This document shows, piece after piece, positions 7,078 through 12,688 of a DNA stretch of 12,688 nt (position 1 is its first letter; the number at the start of each line of letters is the position of its first letter). Position numbers and translations under genes: made by a program. Origin of the DNA: JAFLCA01 sp041907145 (GTDB taxonomy: Bacteria; Bdellovibrionota_C; UBA2361; JAFLCA01); contig JAYRHW010000208.1 of assembly GCA_041907145.1 (NCBI GenBank), forward strand, positions 1 to 12,688, read 5' to 3'. The notes under the pieces are model-generated. The model had not been told where the DNA came from. It ran no database searches and saw only the letters and a program-made list of their open reading frames with translations.

Positions 7078-7641
7078 ATGCGAAATGGTAGCCGATTAGA
7101 GCCAGTTGCTGAAGCCTCTGTCCGGGAGGATTCGGCCCCTATTCAACTCGACCAGGCCAGCGTATCGCAGAAGCCCGGCAAGTCAGCCGAATCAGAAGTC
7201 ACCCAGAGCCAGGCAGCCGATTTCGGCTCCACCTCGTTCTCCTTTAAGGTCGAACGCAGCACGGCGCCGGATGCGATTGCGAGCTCAAGGCTTACAAGCT
7301 TCCCCAAGTTAGATACCGAACGCAGTCGTGAAACACTGCCGTCACGTGCGGCCAGCAAGCGTTCAGCCAAAGCCTCTGCCCCAAATACTTCGAAGGCCAC
7401 GGTAGCAAAGGCCAGAGCGCGCGGCGGTATGCGCACCCTGTTGGATAAGTATATCTCATTCCTCGCGGGGATCTTGAAAGCGATCGAACGCTTCCTGCTG
7501 CGCCGATTTACCGGCAATAATCCCGCACAGCAAAAAGCTCATTCGCAGACGAATGAAAAAGAAGAAACAACCGAGCAGAACCAGCAAAATTCAAAGGCCA
7601 AAAGCCAGCGCATTATCCGCGGACCTGGAATTTCTATTTGA
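7078..7641 (+). CDS. Hypothetical low-complexity, probably disordered protein
   Basis: I recognise no family in this 187-residue ORF. The first ~115 residues are rich in Ser, Ala, Arg, Lys and Gln and look disordered. One ordered-looking, amphipathic hydrophobic stretch follows (LDKYISFLAGILKAIERFLLRRF, two overlapping parts, about residues 121-143), then a polar tail rich in Gln, Asn, Lys and Glu. The pattern could fit a peripheral membrane or nucleic-acid-contacting protein, but that is speculation. The ATG is the only good start and lacks a clear ribosome site; it immediately follows a terminator-like hairpin. An overlapping opposite-strand ORF (7143-7517) looks less protein-like. It may be a genuine lineage-specific gene or a chance ORF in intergenic DNA. 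Confidence 0.45.
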   Translation: MRNGSRLEPVAEASVREDSAPIQLDQASVSQKPGKSAESEVTQSQAADFGSTSFSFKVERSTAPDAIASSRLTSFPKLDTERSRETLPSRAASKRSAKASAPNTSKATVAKARARGGMRTLLDKYISFLAGILKAIERFLLRRFTGNNPAQQKAHSQTNEKEETTEQNQQNSKAKSQRIIRGPGISI

Positions 7642-7723
7642 CGTTCCCCGCTCCTTTTTGAGCTCGCTGTTTTCGCTGGACTCTTAGTACCGAGGCAGTC
7701 CCTGGTCGTTATAAGCTCCGAGC

Positions 7724-8548
7724 CTACAATTCTCGCGTGAGCGCGTTATCCAATAATTCGGTTTGCTCAGGGAATTTTGCTTTTAGATTTTCCAGTGCCG
7801 CTTTAGCCTCGGCCTTCTCCTGGCTGGAGGCGGCAGAACTAGCAAGAGCTACTCCGGCCGGAATTGCCATGAACAGCCCCTGCTCCGTCAATGAACGCAA
7901 TGTCGCACGCCCCGCTGCGGCATTGGCCAAATCATCAAGCTCCGCGCGGGCCAACACAAGCGCCTCGAGCTCAGCCATAAAGCGTTCCGGCGTTCGCTCA
8001 GGCTTCAGCGTACCCCAGCGAGTCAACGACAACACGGTACGTGCTGCTTCACGATTCCCAGCACGGGCCGCAAGCGCTCCGCGATAAATTTTACCCAACT
8101 CGGTATACGGCTGAGTCGACTCCTCCAGCGACGTTACGAGGCTGGCCAACCGCGCATTCCCCTGGTCGAGCGCCGCTTGGGCCTCAGTCACCTTCTTCTG
8201 CGCATCATCCTTCTTATCGGTTGCAGCGGCGGCCTCCGACTGGGCTTTAGCAAGCGCCGTCTCCAGCGCAGGGATATCCTCGAAGCGAGATTCGAGTTCC
8301 GTAAATATATCGGATGCGCGCATCAGTTCAGCACGGCCGGTCTCCTCAAAGACTCCCTTGGCATAGATACCCAAAATAATTGCTCCGGCGAACACAGCAA
8401 TATGCACCCACCATTTCTTGAGCAGGAGGAAAAGCGGATCGTCCTTTACCGTTTGTGCTAAAGCCGGATCCTGAAAGATGTCGTGACTCGCTGCCATGGC
8501 TGAAGTTTCTTCTTGGCTGGTCATGGGCGGTACATTTCTGGAATCCAC
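7724..8548 (-). CDS. YfgM/TPR-like inner-membrane coiled-coil protein
   Basis: The protein has 274 residues. A polar N-terminus of ~45 residues holds KDDPLFLLLKKWW. A single membrane helix follows (about 47-64, HIAVFAGAIILGIYAKGVF), then a long soluble region that should be periplasmic. Residues ~96-145 are rich in Ala, Glu, Lys and Gln with heptad spacing, indicating a coiled coil; the remainder is Ala-rich and helical, compatible with tetratricopeptide-like repeats. This anchor-plus-helical-repeat layout resembles YfgM (TPR_21), an ancillary protein of the Sec translocon and envelope chaperones, but the coiled coil is additional and overall similarity is only architectural. The GTG start has GAGG six bases upstream. 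It is the last gene of the leftward run, convergent with the low-complexity ORF. Confidence 0.78.
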   Translation of the reverse strand: MDSRNVPPMTSQEETSAMAASHDIFQDPALAQTVKDDPLFLLLKKWWVHIAVFAGAIILGIYAKGVFEETGRAELMRASDIFTELESRFEDIPALETALAKAQSEAAAATDKKDDAQKKVTEAQAALDQGNARLASLVTSLEESTQPYTELGKIYRGALAARAGNREAARTVLSLTRWGTLKPERTPERFMAELEALVLARAELDDLANAAAGRATLRSLTEQGLFMAIPAGVALASSAASSQEKAEAKAALENLKAKFPEQTELLDNALTREL

Positions 8549-8591
8549 TAGCTTCCTCGTTGGTTATTAGCTCAATTCACACAGGGCTCAA

Positions 8592-8611
8592 ACCCCGCTG
8601 TCGCGAGGGGT
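8592..8611 (-). terminator. Possible weak terminator hairpin after the bfn gene
   Basis: ACCCC and GGGGT pair across a 10-base loop about 75 bases after the nuclease stop codon. Only three T residues follow on the minus strand, so this may be a weak or processing hairpin and not a real terminator. The rest of the 139-base gap shows nothing else clear. Confidence 0.25.
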
Positions 8612-8687
8612 AGGAATACCAGCTCAGCAAGGAATCTTCAAGAATTACGGGCTCCGCGGACTCCCTTACCAAGCGTGAGGAGGGCGG

Positions 8688-9284
8688 TTACATCTTATAT
8701 TTGAAATCTTCAGGGTCGAGCTCGGCCAGGATCTCGTTCCATTTATCCTTGTCGATGGTCTTGAAGTCAGGACGCTCAGGCCCCTCTTCCTGCTTTTCAG
8801 CCCCCTCTTCGCCCTGCTGAGGGTTTTCAGAGCCGGACTTCGCAGCACCGGAACCACCGCCGAACGTGGCTGAGAAACTGAGCTTTGCCTGATCCAGCAC
8901 CTGCTGCATCACGTAAATCGGAGCTGTTGCCCTCAACGCCAATGCAATCGCGTCACTGGGCCGCGAATCAAGGATTATAGCCTTGTCACCATGAGCCAGA
9001 ACGAGTTCAGCAAAATAGGTGGAGTCCTTCAATTCGGTAATGACGATGCGCTCGACTTTGATGCCAAGTTCCACGAACACGTCATTCATTAGATCATGGG
9101 TAAGCGGGCGTGCCATGGTGACCTGCTTGATGGCACTGGCGATCGAAGTAGCCTCTGCGATACCGATCCAGATCGGAAGGCATAAGTTGCCGGATTCATC
9201 CTTGAGGACGATCACGGGGGCCTGGGTGTTAGGGTCGAGAACCAAACCTCCCACGAACATCTCTACGGCGCTATCATTGGCCAT
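8688..9284 (-). CDS. Bifunctional nuclease (BFN/DUF151) domain protein
   Basis: This 198-residue protein carries the bifunctional nuclease domain at residues ~1-135. Typical motifs are VLKDESGNLCLPIWIG (26-41), ARPLTHDLM (58-66) and LDSRPSDAIALALR (105-118). The plant founding members have DNase and RNase activity; most bacterial members are uncharacterised. An acidic, low-complexity linker (about 142-172) is followed by a short C-terminal segment, DKDKWNEILAELDPEDFKYKM, seen in many bacterial homologues as a compact tail. The ATG has AGGATGGTG upstream. The gene follows miaB in the same direction after 135 bases, a neighbour pair common in several proteobacterial-type genomes. A candidate promoter lies in the gap. 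Confidence 0.93.
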   Translation of the reverse strand: MANDSAVEMFVGGLVLDPNTQAPVIVLKDESGNLCLPIWIGIAEATSIASAIKQVTMARPLTHDLMNDVFVELGIKVERIVITELKDSTYFAELVLAHGDKAIILDSRPSDAIALALRATAPIYVMQQVLDQAKLSFSATFGGGSGAAKSGSENPQQGEEGAEKQEEGPERPDFKTIDKDKWNEILAELDPEDFKYKM

Positions 9285-9369
9285 TTTAAGTCACCATCCT
9301 GTGCTAAAAACCACTGCCCGCCCCGGTGATACCGATAGAAGACAGTAACCCCTAAGCCTTACTATGTAT

Positions 9370-9396
9370 TTTATACCTAGTTATGATCAGAGTCCA
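9370..9396 (-). promoter_or_regulatory. Candidate promoter for the bifunctional-nuclease gene
   Basis: On the minus strand, TGGACT (9391-9396) and TATAAA (9370-9375) are separated by 15 bases, in an AT-rich stretch between miaB and the nuclease gene. The -10 is good, the -35 and spacing are poor. Confidence 0.3.
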
Positions 9397-9419
9397 TGCC
9401 ATTCAAATGTATCAGGGAA

Positions 9420-10799
9420 TTAGGCCCCTGATTTCACGCCTTTCAGCGTAAATCTGGCGACTCCCTGTACCTCGCAATTAACCAGCATCCCAGGCTCCAA
9501 GGCCGGATCGGACTTTGTCAGATTGAAGGTGAAATTCTGTGGGGTTCGACCCTGCAGACAGGAATGATCCAGGTGACTAGGGCCATCGAGCAGCACTTCA
9601 ACAGATCTGCCCTGCCAGCTTTTGAGTCGCCGCGTGGTAATCTCAAGCTGAAGCGCCTGCAGTTCCTGCAGCCGTTCGAGCTTGACCTCGGAGCTCTCCG
9701 CGTCATTCATGGCCGCCGCCTCGGTCCCTGGACGCGGAGAAAATACAAAGGAGTAGCTATTATCAAATTGCACCTGGCGCATGACCTCTAGGGTCTGCTC
9801 GAAGTCTTCTCGACTCTCCCCCGGGAAGCCGACGATGATGTCGGTGGTAATTCCCATATCGGGGACCCGCGACTTAAGATCATCGATGATGCGCTGATAC
9901 TTATCACGGCGATAGTTTCTGTTCATCGCCTTCAAGATGCGATCGCTGCCCGACTGCAGCGGCATGTGAATATGGTGGCAGACTTTCGGATTACTGCAGA
10001 CCAGGTCGATGAAGTCCTGGCGCACCTCCTGAGGATGGGGGCTCGTAAAGCGAATTCGCTCGATCCCCTCAATCGCGGAAATCTCCTCCAAAAGTTTGAC
10101 GAAGCTGCTGCGCGGACGAAAGTCAAGACCATAGGAGTTAACGGTCTGCCCGAGCAGCACCACTTCCTTGGCGCCGCGGCGAGCCGCAATCCGCACTTCG
10201 CGCTTTATCTCTTCAGGAGTCCGCGAGACCTCCTTGCCGCGAGTCGTTGGCACGATGCAATAGGTGCAGTTCTTGTTGCAGCCGCGGCTAATCGCTATGA
10301 ATACTGAGACGCGCTCCTTTCCGGAGTAGCCGAGTGGCAACTCTTCCCATTCATCACGATAATCCACCGCTACCTGCGGGGCTCCTCCTGCTTCACGGCT
10401 GTCAATCAATGCCGGAACGAGAGAGAGGTTATGCGTGCCGAATACGAAATCGACCACCGGGCTGCGCTTGACGATGTTTCGCCCTTCCTGTTGTGCGACG
10501 CAGCCACCCACGCCCACCATCAGACCAGGACGCTGCCGCTTCAAGTCGCGCAGCTCACCGAGCAAGCTGTACAACTTTTGCTCCGGCTTGTCGCGCACGC
10601 TGCAGGTGTTAATGAGCACTAAATCCGCCTTTTCAGGGGCATCGACACTCACGTAGCGGTTCTCGAGAATTTTTTCCAGCTTCTGCGAATCGTACTCGTT
10701 CATCTGGCAGCCATAGGTTCGGATGTACACCGACTTCTTTGGCCCCATGACAGCCGCCGTGTGCTGGCTTCCGATTTGTACTAATGAAGAATCTATCAT
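9420..10799 (-). CDS. miaB: tRNA-2-methylthio-N6-dimethylallyladenosine synthase MiaB
   Basis: MiaB is a radical-SAM methylthiotransferase that converts i6A37 to ms2i6A37 in tRNAs reading UNN codons. The 459-residue length fits the family. The N-terminal UPF0004 domain has three cluster cysteines: C31 (YGCQMNEYDS), C66 (INTCSVRDK) and C100 (GVGGCVAQQ). The radical-SAM motif is RGCNKNCTYCIVP with C174, C178 and C181. Further hallmarks are LLGQTVNSYG, RFTSPHP, MPLQSGSDRILKAMNR and TDIIVGFPGE. A TRAM RNA-binding domain occupies roughly the last 65 residues (GRSVEVLLDGPS onward). YGCQMNEYDS and the conserved RDKPEQK distinguish it from RimO. The ATG at 10799 lacks a well-spaced ribosome site; an internal ATG at 10748 is also possible. 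It lies 33 bases after a lipoprotein gene and is probably co-transcribed with it. Confidence 0.97.
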   Translation of the reverse strand: MIDSSLVQIGSQHTAAVMGPKKSVYIRTYGCQMNEYDSQKLEKILENRYVSVDAPEKADLVLINTCSVRDKPEQKLYSLLGELRDLKRQRPGLMVGVGGCVAQQEGRNIVKRSPVVDFVFGTHNLSLVPALIDSREAGGAPQVAVDYRDEWEELPLGYSGKERVSVFIAISRGCNKNCTYCIVPTTRGKEVSRTPEEIKREVRIAARRGAKEVVLLGQTVNSYGLDFRPRSSFVKLLEEISAIEGIERIRFTSPHPQEVRQDFIDLVCSNPKVCHHIHMPLQSGSDRILKAMNRNYRRDKYQRIIDDLKSRVPDMGITTDIIVGFPGESREDFEQTLEVMRQVQFDNSYSFVFSPRPGTEAAAMNDAESSEVKLERLQELQALQLEITTRRLKSWQGRSVEVLLDGPSHLDHSCLQGRTPQNFTFNLTKSDPALEPGMLVNCEVQGVARFTLKGVKSGA

Positions 10800-10832
10800 A
10801 CCGCCGGGTAAACAGTCGCCCCGCAGCAGCGC

Positions 10833-11657
10833 TCATTGAAACGAGAGGATGCGCACCGAGGGGACATACTCCCCTCCTTCGACTTTGGGGACCGTCTTAT
10901 CCAGGTCAAGACTTAGAGGTCGGGCCTGCCGCGCCTGTAAGTTAAGCCCCGTGACATTGACATTTTCCTCATCTTCCGGAATTTGGCCGCTTAAATCAAG
11001 ATTTTGGCCTTTGGGGGCCCATAGGAATCCCACGCCGAGCTGGGCGGTTTGTACTACCTTGTCGGAACCGTTAAACAACCGTGCCGAAATGCGGTACGTC
11101 GAAGGGCAGGGTTCCCGCAAGCAGGAACGAACGATTCGCTCCACTTTCATATTTTGAAGTTCCAAACCTTGCCCAAGATTTTCCGCGGACACCGTTGGAC
11201 GCTCGGTCAGGATCGCGGCCTTGGCCTCCTTTCCCCACAAGAGCTCAAGCTGGTAATCAGACAAGTCCTTCGACGGAACCGAAAGATAGAAATCCCAAGA
11301 CTTGCCGGGCTCCAACACGCCGGCCGGTGCTCCCTGACCCTTATTAATCAGATCCGGGAGGCGGTAAAAACTAAGTGTCTTCGATTCCCCTTCTCGCCCA
11401 CCGCTCATGCGCACCACAAGATCCTCGATTGGCCAAGCCGTCTGCGACCTTATTTGTCCGTGGACATGGAGCTGTGCTCCATCATTTACATCTTCAATTA
11501 CATCGAGTGCAAAGGGTGATGTCGGCTCGGAGGACGGAGAAACAGCGTCAGATGTGTCCTGAACTGCCGGAATCGGCGGCTGGGGCGCCGGCGCGGAGCC
11601 ACACCCCGAAGAGAGGAGAAGCGCAATAGGAATAAGTGGCAAAAAGTAAGATTTCAT
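10833..11657 (-). CDS. Putative lipoprotein of unknown function
   Basis: The protein has 274 residues. A signal peptide (MKSYFLPLIPIALLLSSGC) ends in a lipobox with Cys at residue 19, so it should be lipid-anchored. A Pro/Ser/Thr-rich spacer to about residue 48 follows. The mature part looks beta-rich, with repeated strands such as AQLHVHGQI, DLVVRMSGG and YRISARLFNGSDKVVQTAQLGVGFLW, suggesting one or two beta-sandwich domains. Two nearby Cys (RSCLREPC) could form a disulfide in the envelope. No family is recognised. The ATG at 11657 was chosen over an in-frame TTG three codons upstream because it gives a conventional signal peptide; the ribosome site is weak either way. It sits between another lipoprotein and miaB. 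Confidence 0.82.
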   Translation of the reverse strand: MKSYFLPLIPIALLLSSGCGSAPAPQPPIPAVQDTSDAVSPSSEPTSPFALDVIEDVNDGAQLHVHGQIRSQTAWPIEDLVVRMSGGREGESKTLSFYRLPDLINKGQGAPAGVLEPGKSWDFYLSVPSKDLSDYQLELLWGKEAKAAILTERPTVSAENLGQGLELQNMKVERIVRSCLREPCPSTYRISARLFNGSDKVVQTAQLGVGFLWAPKGQNLDLSGQIPEDEENVNVTGLNLQARQARPLSLDLDKTVPKVEGGEYVPSVRILSFQ

Positions 11658-11693
11658 CGCGTTCAAAGAACATTCGAAGAAGTGCAGAAGATT

Positions 11694-12146
11694 TCAGCCG
11701 GTCTTCTTTTCAGAGCGGGACGCAAGGAGCCACCCGTCAGCAATACTAAACTGCCAAGTCTGAGCTTCCGTACGCTCCGTGACAACATAGTAGGGCACTC
11801 GATAATACTTGAAAGTAACCTCGACATCCGCTTTATATCCGGAATCCGAGAACGCCACTGACTCAGTCCTACTATCAACGATCTTCTCTTCCTTCCGGAT
11901 CCTGCGGAAAACGGGCTCCATCGCTACTCTATTCTCAGGAACTACAAAGGTGAGCGCTTCCCCCGGCTCGCTCCAGTACAGCGCATCCTTGAAATTTCGC
12001 AATCGTTCCGCCAACAGTCGCTGCCGGTCGCCCTCGGTGACTCCAATCTTACTGAAAGAATCCATCGCCGGAGCCAGAAAGCAGCTCGTTTGCGAGATGG
12101 CGACCGCAATGAACACCGCAAGCTGCAAAAATACTCGAGCGCGCAT
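11694..12146 (-). CDS. Small putative lipoprotein, NTF2-like appearance
   Basis: The protein has 150 residues. The hydrophobic N-terminus (MRARVFLQLAVFIAVAISQTSC) ends in a Cys at position 22 with a non-ideal lipobox (QTSC), so lipidation is likely but not certain. The mature part has a helical segment (GDRQRLLAERLRNFKDALYW) and then strands typical of a cone-shaped NTF2/DUF4440-like fold (KADVEVTFKYYRVPYYVV, AQTWQFSIADGWLLA). This fold reading is by analogy only. The ATG has AGGGGG close upstream. It starts eight bases after the preceding small gene, indicating an operon. Confidence 0.8.
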   Translation of the reverse strand: MRARVFLQLAVFIAVAISQTSCFLAPAMDSFSKIGVTEGDRQRLLAERLRNFKDALYWSEPGEALTFVVPENRVAMEPVFRRIRKEEKIVDSRTESVAFSDSGYKADVEVTFKYYRVPYYVVTERTEAQTWQFSIADGWLLASRSEKKTG

Positions 12147-12154
12147 ACGACCCC

Positions 12155-12442
12155 CTACGGTGCTATTTTATCGATGATGTTCTTGAGTTCCTGGCGGTCT
12201 TCGGAGTCTACAAGATCCTTCTTAGGCTTCTCCTCCTCAACCTTCGGCGTACGCCGCGCGAGGCTGGCGCGCATCTCCTCGGGGTCGCCTTTGAGTTCAC
12301 GTACCAGTTCCTTGATATTGCGATCCCCGCCCTTCTGAGCAAAACGACGCTCCAGCTCTTTTGCACCCATAGCCACGATGATTGCCGAGAATACGATAAC
12401 GACGACATACGACCACACTTTAGGGCTTGGTGCGTCCGGCAT
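12155..12442 (-). CDS. Small single-pass membrane protein
   Basis: I do not recognise this 95-residue protein. One membrane helix (about residues 10-27, WSYVVVIVFSAIIVAMGA) is followed by a strongly charged, helical tail (ELERRFAQKGGD, ELVRELKGDPEEM, EEEKPKKDLVDSEDRQELKNIIDKI). With only nine residues before the helix, the tail probably faces the cytoplasm or periplasm depending on orientation; Lys/Arg after the helix favour the cytoplasm. The ATG has AAGGA eight bases upstream. It is the first gene of the run that includes two lipoproteins and miaB, right after the promoter below. Confidence 0.78.
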   Translation of the reverse strand: MPDAPSPKVWSYVVVIVFSAIIVAMGAKELERRFAQKGGDRNIKELVRELKGDPEEMRASLARRTPKVEEEKPKKDLVDSEDRQELKNIIDKIAP

Positions 12443-12473
12443 AAGCAGATTCCTTTAAAACTTCGTTGCAATC

Positions 12474-12502
12474 ATCATAGCCAGGCAGATACTAACTCAC
12501 AA
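12474..12502 (-). promoter_or_regulatory. Candidate sigma70-type promoter of the lipoprotein-miaB operon
   Basis: On the minus strand, TTGTGA (12497-12502, 4/6 matches to TTGACA) and TATGAT (12474-12479, 5/6 to TATAAT) are 17 bases apart. It sits directly after the strong terminator and 31 bases before the first start codon, as expected for the start of a new transcript. Confidence 0.6.
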
Positions 12503-12508
12503 CGGCAC

Positions 12509-12543
12509 AAAAAAAATCGGCCAACCCAAAGGCTAGCCGATTT
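12509..12543 (-). terminator. Strong intrinsic terminator of the upstream leftward gene
   Basis: The minus strand forms a ~13-bp stem: an 8-bp perfect outer arm AAATCGGC/GCCGATTT, then five inner pairs including two G-U, with a 4-base loop. A run of eight T residues follows. It lies 27 bases after the stop of the truncated gene at the window end and insulates it from the next promoter. Confidence 0.9.
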
Positions 12544-12569
12544 CCCTGTATATTCAACAGAATTCGCCC

Positions 12570-12688
12570 TCAGGCGCGCCTGCGTAAACTCGACTTAGCC
12601 TTTCGTCCCCTCAATGCAACCGGAGCCCACTTTCCGGTGCGCTTGCCGCCGAAAATGAAGGACTCAGGGCCGAACTTACGATGCGGCA
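12570..12688 (-). CDS. C-terminus of a leftward gene, 5' part outside window
   Basis: Thirty-eight residues up to a TGA stop are visible in one frame. They are Arg/Lys-rich with Gly and aromatic residues (HRKFGPESFIFGGKRTGKW, then APVALRGRKAKSSLRRRA) and look like a flexible basic nucleic-acid-binding tail. The strong terminator just downstream supports a real gene end. The family cannot be told from this fragment. Confidence 0.6.
   Translation of the reverse strand, partial: PHRKFGPESFIFGGKRTGKWAPVALRGRKAKSSLRRRA

Noticed and set aside
7143..7517. Leftward 124-residue ORF opposite the low-complexity ORF
   Set aside because: No start signal or domain character, and its apparent order is explained by being the reverse of a Ser/Ala/Arg-rich frame.
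9412..9431. TCAGGG/CCCTGA hairpin at the miaB stop codon as a terminator
   Set aside because: The stem includes the stop codon region and no T run follows on the minus strand.
10833..11666. TTG start of the lipoprotein at 11666
   Set aside because: ATG three codons downstream gives a normal signal peptide with a positive residue at position 2, and TTG is less likely without a ribosome site.
1..12688. CRISPR array, tRNA, rRNA, insertion sequence or prophage
   Set aside because: Scanning both strands by eye showed no regularly spaced repeats, cloverleaf sequence, transposase or integrase motif.

Overview
The window comes from a Gram-negative bacterium with moderate GC content. Three lipobox-type lipoproteins, a YfgM-like inner-membrane protein and a GT-C-like membrane protein indicate a double-membrane cell. 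The mix of miaB, a bifunctional-nuclease gene, an HMG-CoA lyase-like enzyme and a SpoIIE-type phosphatase is reminiscent of the former Deltaproteobacteria or Bdellovibrionota, but no marker here fixes the lineage. I see ordinary chromosomal housekeeping and envelope genes. There is no integrase, transposase, CRISPR array, tRNA or rRNA.

Left part (1-3130). A truncated REC-SpoIIE phosphatase runs leftward off the window, and its receiver domain has lost nearly all phosphorylation residues. A structured ~360-base leader separates it from a rightward seven-helix membrane protein. That gene ends 44 bases inside an oppositely oriented small lipoprotein gene. The lipoprotein has the shape of a Rieske [2Fe-2S] domain but has lost three of the four cluster ligands. 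It is translationally coupled to an unrecognised 105-residue protein.

Middle part (3187-7641). An HMG-CoA lyase-family gene (leftward) and a threonine dehydratase with a C-terminal ACT domain (rightward) diverge from a shared 125-base control region. The dehydratase converges, with a 4-base overlap, on a GT-C-like multi-pass membrane protein. Next is a rightward low-complexity ORF whose ATG sits immediately after a textbook intrinsic terminator hairpin, a possible attenuator or a small RNA end.

Right part (7724-12688) is entirely leftward. A good sigma70-type promoter (12474-12502) precedes a compact run: small single-helix protein, two lipoproteins, then miaB. The bifunctional-nuclease gene (DUF151) and a YfgM-like coiled-coil membrane protein follow, each after a gap of about 135 bases. 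The last 119 bases hold the C-terminus of another leftward gene, ended by a strong intrinsic terminator.

No self-evident new defence or mobile system is present. The most unusual items are the cluster-less Rieske-like lipoprotein, the pseudo-receiver phosphatase and the terminator-ATG junction at 7054-7080. Family calls rest on motifs read by eye; no database search was possible.
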